The notes beneath the pieces are model-generated. The model saw only the letters and a list, made by a program, of their open reading frames with translations, searched no databases and was not told the origin of the DNA. Both the position numbers and the translations under genes were made by a program. Below are positions 52,331 to 64,000 of a stretch of 64,000 nt of DNA, piece by piece. The stretch is from Montifringilla adamsi (lineage: Eukaryota; Chordata; Aves; Passeriformes; Passeridae). The stretch lies in NCBI GenBank assembly GCA_017590115.1, contig JAGGNK010013558.1, positions 9,537,752 through 9,601,751 on the forward strand, in the 5' to 3' direction. Every line of letters starts with the position of its first letter. Position 1 is the stretch's first letter.

Positions 52331-55300
52331 GTCCCAGGTTGAAGAAAAACTGGAAAATGAAGGAAGTGATTGAGAGGCTCAGACAAGACCCCCTAGAAAC
52401 AGGGAATCAGGAGTGTGTAACAACATTCTGCTGCAGGGCATCTTCTCTCCCAGCCAGTCCTATTGACTGCAGCAATCTCTGTCCTGCCACCATGTCCTAG
52501 GAGTTCTGCAACAGTGTGTTGATTGGGCACCTCCCACTGTGTTTACAAGACCCAAATAAGTCAGGGCAAGGAGAAAAATATTTGAGAACCAGTCTTAATC
52601 ATTTCTACAATTACTGAAAAAATCCTGAATTAAATGATTTAGAAATTCTGCTCATCTCAAAGGATGACTTAATGGATAGTTGAAAACATTAAACACTAAG
52701 CATTGTTCTTTTTATAATGTATGTTTTGAAAAATTGACCAGGCTCATATTAATCTAACAGGAGCTTTCCAACCTGATAGCTTCATAATGAGTGTCTTGGC
52801 CTTTCAGGAGCCTTCCTCTTAATCCCTCAGAGAGCATAAATGTCCTATTGCAGGTGAACTACCAGCCTTAACAAGAAGGTTCCACATCATGTTGTCCTGC
52901 TAGCAAACTGATTCTCCTAACAAATGCAGCAATCTTCATCCTTCCCATTATGATTTTTCAAGGGGTTATTTGTGACAGCAGGCATGAAGGATTACATTTG
53001 CTTTTGTGTGTATTTTGTTCCCCCACAATTTTGGTAGAAGCTACAACAACAAAGAAAAACCCATGAGATTTCTTTTTCAGATTAAAAAAAATGATAAAGA
53101 CAAGTATTGAGTTACCCACCAACATGGTTCCCCTAATAGTCATGGAATGAGTTCCACCTGCATACAATGTGAAACACCTTTCACAAGCTAAGTCCAAGCT
53201 TTAAGAGAGAAAATTTCAGACTTTAATAGTATGAAACATCAAGTTCAGTTCCTCTTTTAGGTGAGGTCTCCTGTGGAACATTTGAAGCACTGCTCTGACA
53301 GATGATTTGAATGAGCCTATATCATAACAGTTAGGGATTTCTCAAACTTCATTTCATACAATTGTTTAAAATAATCACTGAATGCTTCACATTCTGAGCG
53401 TGACAGCCACAAAATATGACAGTCATCAACAAGCAACAGAATCATATTGTCAGCTAATCATCACTGCCAAATTTCAGCATCACAGCAATGAAAATACAGG
53501 TGCTCATATGGAGAGGACCAGACACACCATACCCTAATGAAGCCTTTGCTGCTCTGCACATGTACTCTCACTGCAGTCATCTAGGTGGAAACCACCGCAG
53601 GGATAGGCATGAAAGGTATGTGAAGTACAGAGGTTTGGTTTCATGAAAGCTTCTGAGCTTTCAACTCTTCAGCTTTCTGCCAAGTCTGAATGAAAATTTA
53701 TGAGACAACTTCCCATAAAATTATTACAACTCAATCTAAATGTCTGTTCTTCACTCTGGTTATATGCTGTACATGACAAAAAGAGCTTTAAAATGAAAAG
53801 CAGCTTTCAATTTAGAAGAAAAAAAAATGTAAAATGGAGGGGGAAAAAATAATTTTAAGTTACTTTCTTTCTATTCCCAAACAGTAAAATGGGAGTGACC
53901 TCACCAGAAGTTCTCAATTTTTTTCAAAACCAACATCCCTAATCAACCTAATTTGGCAAGATATTCTGGTTCATACAAAGTACTTGCTCCCAAAAACCAT
54001 GCTCTGAGCTGGGACTAGCATTGGCAGGCTTGCTGCTCCCCAGAAAGAAGGGCTGATGCACCACACTCATGAACACTGTTGGTTACTGAAGAGATTACTT
54101 GAGCTGCATAAACCCAAGTGATCAAAACGAAATTGAAACAAGACCCTTCATCTAAAAGTTTGGTCCAGACATGAGTGTTGACTGTGCAGCCCTCCTGCCA
54201 CCCAGGGAGCTTCCAACCACTGCACCAGAGGAAAAGAGTAGTTGTTGGATGGGGCGCTACACAATGTTCACAAATGCAGTAACACAAGGTTTTCTCTCAA
54301 AGAAATAACCATTGAATAGAACCTCAAAAACCTAGTATCTTAAATGCTAATCTTCTACTTAGGAACAGACTAGAGCCTCTGGTACTTTACAAAACAGTTG
54401 TTATCACTTTACACATCAGACATATGCACAATCTATTTACTGTCCCACTTCCCCATGTGAGCCACAGGGACTAAAATAAACTTCACAAAAATCCTTGCCC
54501 TTTCAGTCAGAAATACCAGCTTCATAGACTGCTTCCAGCTGCAAAAGTAAGTCAGGTAAGTCAGACTGGCATCAACAGAAGAAAAAAACATTTTCCCTTG
54601 GGATATTGGTCCCAAACACTCCCTGCAAAAATCTTTTTCTTCTAAAGGCTGCCTTTTGGGATGAAAAAAGTCCAAGGCTTTGTCCTCTGCAGGCTGGCAT
54701 TTACAGCAAGAGCAGATGAGCTCATATGAGGAGTCCCTTGATTCTGGGAGAACAGTTGCAGTGCTGTCAGCACAGTGCATGTGACTTTGCATGTGTCTGG
54801 ATAAGAAGGGAACAACAGATGAGGAGAGATCACTGCAGTAGGGAAAGGATCCAGTTTCTAGTCTGAATGCACAGAAGGTGTCACAGTGCAGCTTGCCCTC
54901 TGTCTCAACACTTCTTGATTTTGGTTTCCAACATCACAGGCTAAATCAATTTCCCCCTTCTGGACCAGAGCTGGAAGAAAAGCTTAAGTAAAATGTCTTT
55001 GTCATAAAGGATATTACTTCCCTGCAGTGCCAGATGGGTCTACAGACGTGCAATTCATCCAACATTGGGAGGTGAATATGGGGTTAGCAAAACCATTTTC
55101 TCACTACTCTCTTAAGCCTTTTTTGCTTTTGCTATTCCAAGCTGTGGTTCATGGTTTCAGGTTTTTCCCATACTGCAAGATTTAAAATCCTTAGTGAGGA
55201 ATACAGGACTGGAAGGAAGGAACAACACATGCTGAAGAATATTAACCTGAATTACCTTTCAAAATCAAATCATTAAACAGAGCCACTCTGCAAACAGTCT

Positions 55301-58300
55301 CAATCAAAAATAAAGTATTAACATACTCATGAAGGGAACTTGATCAAATTATAACCACTTTATATAAATTATAACTCTGAGTAAGTAATGAACTAGACTT
55401 GCATGAGGTTAACAGTCCATAACAAGCAGCTGACAAGCTGGTGATAGAGTATCCAGAGGAACTGGGGGAGATTTTGTGACATACGGGGGCATTCAGGATG
55501 GATCCACATCTGCAGTATGTATCCACATACAAGGGGTCTGCACCATGCAGAATCTGCTTAGAGGAACCTGTCAGCTTTAGGGTCACAGCCCCTAGAGAGA
55601 ACAGAGCAGATTCTCACTGCAAACTCTCCCTAAGACTCTGGTAGGGGCTGACACAGAGAGCAGGAATCATTTCATCCAGGTATGGGGTGCAGGAGCAGGG
55701 TGGAACTGCATGGGTTAAACCAACCAACATTACAGATTTGTGACCCAGTCTTCAAGGTACATAGCTTTTAGCCTCCACTTCAGGCAATTTAGAAAGAGAG
55801 AGGGAGTTTGCAGAACTTCATGACAGTTAGGAACGAGTAATTTAAGACCACATCTCTGATTAATTGTGACCTTTTCCTTAGCTGCACAATTCCCTCACTA
55901 TTGAGAGAGTAGACACAATTCCTTTGCCTGACCTTGTTTTATCCAACTTAAGGGTTTATTGTCATTACTGCATTACTGTCTGCAGAAGGCAGAACACCTC
56001 TACCTGGGGAAGCATGAAGTCTCAGCATTATCAAAGAACCTCATCTGAACACATGAAGAAACTGTACAGAATACTTGATTATAACAAGGAGTATAGAGAA
56101 AAAGAGAGAAGACACTTCCATTCAACTCCCACTGGTGCAACAAGAATACATAGTTTACCATAGTTTATTGCTTCTACCCCAGTTCTCTGTTCTAGCTTTT
56201 AAAGCAGAGTAGCTTAACACCCTTCCCAGGGAACAGCCTTGATTATCTACAAAGTCTAGAAAATGAAGGGGATAAATAAAGTAAAACTATTATTTGAGAA
56301 CTGGCACACCTAGGGAAATGCCAACAGAGTTACCATGGGAAGACAGCACTGGGTTAGGCTTAGATTCTGCCTATACCTGGAAGGTGTTTCTGCATGTCTG
56401 AGCCGATGTGTTGCTGTTAGAGAAAACACAAATCCCTTACAGGTAATTGCACTCATCTGAATAAATTTCTTGCTCCTCTTTGGTAGACAAAATACATTTA
56501 CCCCAGTTATATTTTCACTATTTTCTTGCAATTTTGGAAAACTGATGCACATCCTGTTTAAGCCCCGTTACTTGCAGGTGGTCAGAAGATCAGAAGGCTC
56601 CCAACTAATCCATGCAGTTTTGCATGGCTATAGCATGGCACTCATGACATGCAGGGCCCCATCACAAACATACCCTGCTCACACACAATACTATGACAAG
56701 GGGGAAGGACAGCAGAACAGGGGTAGTAAGGAGCCGGCTACCCCAGCTTAAAGAGCCACTTATTTTGCCTACAAGCCTCTTCCAAGTTATCCCAGGAAAC
56801 TGGCCATTTTAATTACCCTGGTAGACCACACACAGCTCATGGGTAAGAAGCCTTTGCCTTGAAAAACTGAGTTGAATTATGAAACTCTCTCTCTTGTCAA
56901 AGGTGCCAGACTTGAAAAATAATGCTGCACAAGCTTACCTTCATTCAGCTGCTATGCTTCAGTTGCACTAGTTTAGGATGCAGCCTATTGCACCCTTAGC
57001 AGACTGCTGTTGGAGGGCAAATGCTCAGCTGTAGGAGGGCAGTTACAAAACTCACCCAATCCTAGCCTTCTAGATAGAGGACTTTCAGAATATGGATACT
57101 GTTTTAATCACAGACAAATACATGCATTTGTCACCATCCTTCCAATTTCCCTGCCAGGTCCACTTTTTATGAATGACTGAAGTATAGAAATCAGCCAGAA
57201 TTCTGCTTTCACAAGGTCCAAAGATGGAGGAATTCTTGTGAATCTTAAATCCTGCCAGGTCGGAGAATCCAAGGGACCACACAAGGCACACTGGATGGTG
57301 ACTGAGGTTACTGTTAAATCAACAAGCTTCTGGGTAGGCAGAATTTTGTCAGTGACATAGTTCAGTGTTCATTTCTAGAAGCATTCTTTGAGTATTCAGC
57401 AGAAAGGACTATAATTTCTCTACGACACAAAAGCTGTGCTTTCTTTGGGTACCCAAAGTGCTAAATAACCTTGCAAATATCTGGAGCAGCACAGCACCTC
57501 CCAAGGGACTTACCATGACAGTGCCTGTTTCTCTACAACTGCACAACACATGGGTAGGAACTAGAGATGCTTTAAGGTGGACCTCACTGTTCCAACCCTT
57601 TGTTCTAACACTAGAGTTCACAAAACACCACATACGCCACTGTGTGAAACACATGGGCGTGGATTAGTGTGAGCTGCGAAATGGAGTGGCTGTGTTCCCC
57701 TATGCCAATTCAGTTGCAGGAGAACAACCTCTAGCAGAGGGACAGTAACAAATTACTGCAGGGCAATGACATCCAAAATGCTGCAGCTCTTTGTTTGGGC
57801 ACATAGGAGCCAAGGTAGTTAGCCTTGTTTCAGCAAACAGCAGTGGGTTTGATGAGAATTAGTAGTGGACACTTTAGACCACAGAGGAAGATTGAATCCA
57901 ACCACCCCAAGAAAGAGAAGTATTAAACAAAATCAGAGAAATTTAGGGTTCGAAAGCAGCTTGGATGAGAGGAGGAGATTTACTTGAAGGCAGTAATCTG
58001 CAAGTCTACCATGGTAAAAGCACTAAACAGCTTCCAAGGTTGTTTCCTAGACATGGAAGAGGATTGCTGGTGGGGACATACAGACCACTTCCCATGGTTA
58101 TTTTCTGCACCTTTTGGGAAAGCTTTCCTTTGTCTATCTGAATTCATTTTCACAAAGTACTTGACAGCTTGGCATAAGCTTGATATATTTAGTTTAGTCC
58201 TTGCTAATTACATAGCACCTCAGGAATTGATTGTAAACTAGCCATATAAATTTACAAAATAGTTATCTCAGTAAGACATTGTTTGCAGCAACCCAATGAA

Positions 58301-58599
58301 TAAAACTTTAAATCAATGCTTTAAAAGAATAAAATTATACTTTTCTCACTGTAAGTGAAATTGCAGGCAACTTAATTAAGACTATCTTATTAAAGGCTGA
58401 GCAAAATTCTCTGCCAGAAAGGAGGCTTAAAGGTGGGTGGAAAAATGAACATGATGTACAAGAAAGGCAGTACTCGTCTTTTGGCTACCTACAATGAAAG
58501 GAGGCTCCGTGGAGTAACACAAACTTCCTAGGAAAAAGAAGTTTTCTTCTAAGGACAAAAATTTTCCCATGCCAGAAACATCATCCCAGGAAGTCCTGT
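52331..58599. other. Non-coding single-copy-looking DNA
   Basis: No gene recognised across 6 kb. Slightly GC-richer stretches lie at 54640-54760, 55590-55720 and 56560-56760, with open frames of at most 119 codons and no motif. No repeat family recognised. Confidence 0.5.
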
Positions 58600-59050
58600 T
58601 TAATAAAATTGCAAATGCAGTAAAATCCCCTACTGTCTTCCTGATGGGGCAATGAAAGTCTCAAGTCATCAAGGACAGTCATCAATAAACAGCCATCACA
58701 GTGACTGTCAACTGTCAAGGCTTGAGTTAAAATAGCCCTCTATCTCAAAACTTGAGTCAATGTTGACAAAAGTTTAGCAAAAGACTCAAAAACACATATC
58801 CTCTCTGGAATAATGGGAATAAAACAAAACTCAACCAGCCAAAAGTCACCAGGCCAAACTACAAGCCAATCACCACAAGAGAGGCCAAGCTAAGCATGAT
58901 GAAGCCCAACTTCAACCCTGACAACAGTCAGGCATGACCATTATCAATACTACACAGCTTCAACAATGACTGCAGTGTTTGCACCAACCCACCACACAAG
59001 GAGTCCACTGATCTTGTGTGAAAGATCCAGAAGCAGTGAAAATATGAGAT
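58600..59050. repeat. A/C-skewed stretch with imperfect inverted repeat
   Basis: An imperfect inverted repeat spans 58660-58726. Arms of about 22-25 bases begin CTCAAG...GACAGTCA and end TGACTGTC...CTTGAG, around a loop of about 20 bases. The following 300 bases are strongly enriched in A and C over T and G on the + strand, with repeated CCAAA/GCCAA-type words. No family recognised. It may be a piece of an ancient repeat or a structured element. Confidence 0.4.
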
Positions 59051-62000
59051 AAGATGAAGAAACACAGTAAATACTCAACTAAGTACAAGTTTAAAGTAAG
59101 CTAGAGTTATGGGATTACATGACTTGTTGTTTTTAAACACGTTTTTAAGAACATAGTAAACATTTATATTCACCAGTCACCATCAAATTTCTTTACAATT
59201 CTATATGTTACACCTATATTTAGGCAAATCTCTCTCTTTTATGTAGGATAACTTAGAAATAAGGTAGGCATATGCAACAAATTCTAATAGAAAATACACC
59301 TTAACATGACTAAGAAATACACAAAATGTGGACCTGGCTGTACAACACACAGCTTCAGAATTCCTCAAAAATTCTGAATGAGCTCAACCACCAACTCTCC
59401 TGCATCATATTGCAGTATTGAGGCCTATTTTAAAATTCTCTTAACAAAACATCCTGTAGCATAATCTCAACCAAAACCAAGATGAAAACCAAATTAATGT
59501 TTGAATAACACAATTACTTTTTTAGGCAAAAAAAATGCAGGCTTAGTTACATATCACTACAAAATAATGGTGGAATGAAGTGAAATTATGATATCTATCA
59601 CCCCTGAGCCATCTGAGCTGGTTTCAGAAATGGATACCAGCAGGAGAACAACTAGATCTCTGAACTGTTTAGCCACTGATAGTTAATCTCTTGTTTACTG
59701 TCCTTTCTCCCCCTCGTTCTCTTAAATCTGGACTTCAGAGAATGCACATTAAATGATTTAACAGACCTCAGTGCTGTTTTCTCCCACACCACTGTAAAAT
59801 AGCAGCATATCACAAACTTAAAAATAAATGTTGTACATACAGTAAAAAAATGGCATTTATTAATACAAGAGTTTCTGTCCAGTTCAGAATTACTCTTCAA
59901 ATATTAAAATATTTGATACGGTATTAGAGATTATTTGACATATGTTTATGAAGTGTTGCAGAGTCAGCTGGTGTTTTGAAACAAAATACAGTAAGTGTTT
60001 CTAAGTGAATTATCATTTGTCTATAGTACTCAGTATGTAGAATTTCAGAGGGAATATTTGAAACATCAAAGAGAAAACAGACTGGCATTTACAGTTACTA
60101 AGCTCAATATCAAACAGCTTCCATTTAAAACAAACAAACCCCACCACACACGACACAAAAGCTTTAAAGCTGTTTTCTCTTGCTTGGATATCCAAGTCTC
60201 TCTGACCACAGAGCAATTCAAGGTTTTCAGACTCAGGTGAAACCTTGTAACAGAGGCTGTTTCCTCAGGCATCCACAACTACCATGTGGGTAACCAAGTG
60301 CGCTGGTACCACTTTGGCCTTTTGTCCAACTTTAAAAAAGAAGAAACTTGTCCTTATTGTACTGTAAATATTAATTCACACTCCGCAGGCAACAGAAACC
60401 AAACAAGATAATTCTGTAATATGCAAATCACCAAGGCTGCACATACTTTCAAAGCCAGATTCTGAGAATATTATGGTTTTGATAGATTTAAAGATATCAA
60501 CAGACATTACAACTTCTATTGCAAGAAAAAACAAATAAAGCAAAATAAAGCAAAACAGTTACTTACCAGTACTAATGACTGCTTCTGCATTAACAAATTA
60601 ATTACCTTTAGGACCAAGAAAGGGTATTAAGCAAGTTCTGGCACGTATCCACTGCACTGGTCAAATGGGAATTAGCAACACTTAGTCATCCACATTCAAA
60701 GTGGAATTTTTTTTCCAAAGATATAACCCACCATTTAAACAAACTATGGTCACATTTTAGGTAAGATTACTGCTGCTGCTATTTCTGCCATGAGTTTTTA
60801 ATCAGTTCTTAGCCACTTATATCACTGAAGAATCAATAAGATGATAGCAAGCAATGCTTTCCTGGACACATAATTAACAAAGCCCTGGTCCATCTAAGTC
60901 ACAAATACAGATTGTACAGAACAGAATGTGTGAGAGAGAGGGAGGGAGAGAATCAATTATAAATGCATCTAATTTGGCTATAATACAAGCTGCACATGTG
61001 GACTGAGAAGAGTCCACGGCCCACAGTGTGTAAGCTGTCGCCAAATTGCATTTTGCTAATATTTCATATCTGTAGCCAGCAAATTAAGCCAGCCAAAGTG
61101 CCTCCTGCCCAGGTAGCTATGCTGACTGTGTTTAGATATCAGTTAGACATCTACAGCTTGGTTTTGCTTAATGTGGTTTCTCTTAAAATTTCGACAGCTG
61201 GCTGAATGCTCTAGCAGCTTTTAGTCAAATTATTGTGAGGTTTCAATTTTCATCTTAAACCCTGCAGAAAGGAGGGGTTATAATCATATTATGCTAATAA
61301 ATAACCAGTGCTTTCAAGGTCAACAGAGGAAAGAGATCATAAAATTATACAAATCAAAAATATAAAGAAAAGTCTTAAGCAAGCACAAGTTCTAATTTAT
61401 TTCACATTGATGCTTCACACTAGTGGTCAAATAAATGCTGTTTTGCTTTCATTTTTTCCATTCATTTTGATATCTTGAGGTATTGTAACCAGCAGGAGGA
61501 GAACATTAGCTGTGATGGACCATTTGCTTTCTGAGAGCTCTTAAATTCACCAAATGTCCTCACTGCATATTTGGGTATATAATGGTAGAGATATACCTGA
61601 AGCAGACAGAAACCTCAGAAAAACATGACAACCTTACAGTCTACTCAACCAAGCTAATTCCCTGAGAACAAAATATTTAGAGTATCTAGCCATGACTGTT
61701 TCTATTTCAAACAAGGTATTATGGTAGTAAGTATTATTTACACACATAGGTAAATTGCTACATCCACAATGACCTAGCAACTTAAGTATTTTATACTAAA
61801 GTAGATTATGTTCCTTTGGAACTTGATACAAAATCAGCTGCAAACACACAGGACCTATCACTTCTGTCAGAGGCAGAATAATTAGAAATGTTGATAAGCA
61901 CTGCTGTTGAATAATAGCCATTCCTCTTGCACCTGAGGTTCATCTGCGTTTGGATATTACTCCAAAGCATCTGGATTTTTCTTGACAGTTTTGAGATTAG

Positions 62001-62124
62001 GAACTAGAAGATCACCAGGATTTGGTTTGTAAAATTTTCTCTCATTCAACATTTTAATTATATTTCATATTCAGTGCAACAAGAGAAAATCAAAGTAAGA
62101 TATTCAAGTGCATGAATGACCTGA
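59051..62124. other. Non-coding single-copy-looking DNA
   Basis: AT-rich, no gene recognised. Contains a short GA-rich run (about 60927-60950) and a repeated AATAAAGCAA word near 60534-60555. Nothing else stands out. Confidence 0.55.
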
Positions 62125-62145
62125 TTTTTTTTTTTTTTTTTTTTT
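62125..62145. repeat. T21 homopolymer
   Basis: Twenty-one T followed by GCCTGTATC. Simple sequence. Confidence 0.9.
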
Positions 62146-64000
62146 GCCTGTATCTGTATGGATACAGCTATCATCAGCATTGGTATGGAACTAAGAACAT
62201 AAGTTTTTCCCTAAAAGAATTAAGTATCATTTGCACACCATATTTGCATGTACTCCAATAGAGAACGAATGAGGCAGCATGTGACAGAAGCAAGCTCTAG
62301 GGAGATAGGGTCACTCCATTAATAAATCCACATGGACTGCAACAGATGCCATCTCCTGTCTCAGCCATTAGCAAACACTTGATCATTTGGTCCTGTTTTG
62401 TTTGCTATGTACAGCATAATCAAGAAAATGACTTCTCAAGTAACACTAATCTTTAGAACGTTATGATTGTTTTACTCCTACACAGAACATTGACACTGTC
62501 CTTGTTTTAAAGGCCATAGATATGGCAGGAACTTGCTAAACTCATCCTGCCAGCACTAGCAGAGGCAGCAATGTGCATTTGTTTCTCAGACTGCCCTCTG
62601 TGCTTTGCAGGGTCACTGTTTCCAGACAGTTGTGAAGTATCCAGCTGCAGACAGACAGACAGACAGCACGGATCCATGCAGCACTTGTGGAACAAAACAC
62701 AGAAAGAAAAACTGGTGAGCTACTGAAAGGCAAGGGAGAAACCAAACTGCTCAGGAGTAAACACAATAATCCACACGTGCCTGGAGCAAACCCCAAGTGG
62801 CTACCACACAGCACTGCTTCAGAGACCCACTTCCCACCATTCAACTGCCAAGTGAAAGCCACTAATAGCACAAACCCTAGAAATCACACTGGATGTAGAA
62901 CAGTCACAAAGAGAAGTAAGAATTAGTTTTCATCCCCCTCCAAATTATCACAGATCTTCAATACAGAAAACTATTCCCATCTTACGAAAATCCAAGTACA
63001 CTAATAACAGTTACAGAAAAAGTCACCATACACTGTTGCTTTAGCTGTTGGAAGTCTCTACTCCCACCCCTGGATTTTAAAGACATGCTTGGCATGACTG
63101 CTCAACTAGATCTGGCTGAAGATCTTAACAGGCTCATTCTGCGTGAGTACCAGCTGAACAGAAATTGCAGCCACAGCACTCAGCCAAGCATGTCGTGCCC
63201 ATCACACAGAGCTTGCTACTTTAAACCAGACAAGATTGCAATAACCTTGGGCTTTTAAGACAACAAATACTAATAACCAGCTGACACCAGCAAGTCCTGC
63301 TTTCTAGTGAAGAGTTTTCACTTTTGTATGTGTCACCTCAAGAATCATCACATTTTTAATTGCTTCAAACACTGCAGTGATGGTGCCAAGGACTCTTATC
63401 TTGAACTTGTAAATCACTGGTCTTGCTATGAAATAGCATCACAAGGAAATGTTGCTAACCATGGCTAAACACTACCCACAGTACACCTGTCAGACAGAAA
63501 AATAATTTCATTTTTTATATGAAGTAAGAACCAATTTATTGAGGGAGAAAAAGTAAACTGTAGAGCTTTATTGCTACCATAATCATTTTCTGTTATCTGA
63601 TTCTTTCTTGACTGACTGCACACACAACTGCCTATAAACATCTATGGGAAGTACATAACAACAACTTGGGGAGGGGAGAAACAACCTTCACCAATCTTCC
63701 CAACAGCTTTTAGAATTACCCTTTTCTCCCTCAGCTTTGGATAGTATATGTGGACATAAGTTATCTGAAAAATAGCTGTAGCCTTTAAACTCCCAAGGTG
63801 TAAGCTGGTATATATTTCCTTATAGCAAATGATACTACCTCATTTAACTTGTTTTTAAACTAACACATATTGAAGCCAACAAGTATTATGAAGAGAGCAG
63901 GTGATGTAGCTAGTGACATTAATGGGTGTTAGAGAATTGCACAACATAAGGAATGAAAAAGTGCTTTATTTTCAACAGTTTGCACCCAATGACAAACACC
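62146..64000. other. Non-coding DNA to the window end
   Basis: No gene recognised. A short (GACA)n run occurs at about 62651-62667. The overlapping frames of 109 codons (-) and 79 codons (+) at 62540-62930 show no known domain. The rest is AT-rich. Confidence 0.5.

Noticed and set aside
53880..53915. Another MIR core (CAGTAAAATGGGAGTGACCTC)
   Set aside because: A single short block without the flanking MIR blocks, so not distinguishable from chance.
1..64000. Prokaryotic features: operons, CRISPR arrays, phage or defence systems
   Set aside because: No long coding frames, no regular repeat-spacer arrays, and clear vertebrate retroposons are present.

Overview
The window looks like vertebrate nuclear DNA, and the repeats point to a bird, most likely a songbird (passerine). 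It is AT-rich, has very few interspersed repeats, and shows no operons, ribosome binding sites or long open frames. The clearest marker is a chicken-repeat-1 (CR1) LINE on the + strand at about 44291-45564, ending in the octamer-type tail typical of avian CR1. Inside it sits a short SINE (about 44897-45030) whose head is plainly derived from tRNA-Ile(AAT) and whose tail is CR1-like. That structure matches the TguSINE1 type described from zebra finch and other passerines. A degraded avian ERVL-like LTR (about 7840-8318) and a probable MIR/CORE-SINE fragment (about 32316-32430) fit the same picture.

Layout: 1-7.8 kb is single-copy-looking non-coding DNA with one CpG-rich patch (5307-5455). 7.84-8.32 kb holds the LTR remnant. 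8.3-17 kb is non-coding with several GC-richer islands and small tandem duplications. 18.0-20.2 kb is the most structured part: a C/A homopolymer junction, a GC-rich segment, then an 830-bp unit present twice in tandem and almost identical (18550-20198). 20.2-44.2 kb is non-coding with homopolymer runs and the MIR-like fragment. 44.3-45.6 kb is the nested CR1/SINE. 45.6-64 kb is again non-coding, with a CpG-rich patch at 52.0-52.2 kb and an imperfect inverted repeat in an A/C-skewed stretch at 58.6-59.0 kb.

I could not identify any protein-coding exon, tRNA gene, rRNA or known non-coding RNA gene. The open frames present are short (174 aa at most), match no protein I know and behave like chance frames, so none is annotated as a gene. 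The window is best read as a large intron or an intergenic desert. Its features do not work together as a pathway. The interest lies in the nested retroposons, the internally deleted CR1, the near-identical tandem duplication (possibly an assembly artefact) and a few unexplained compositional patches.
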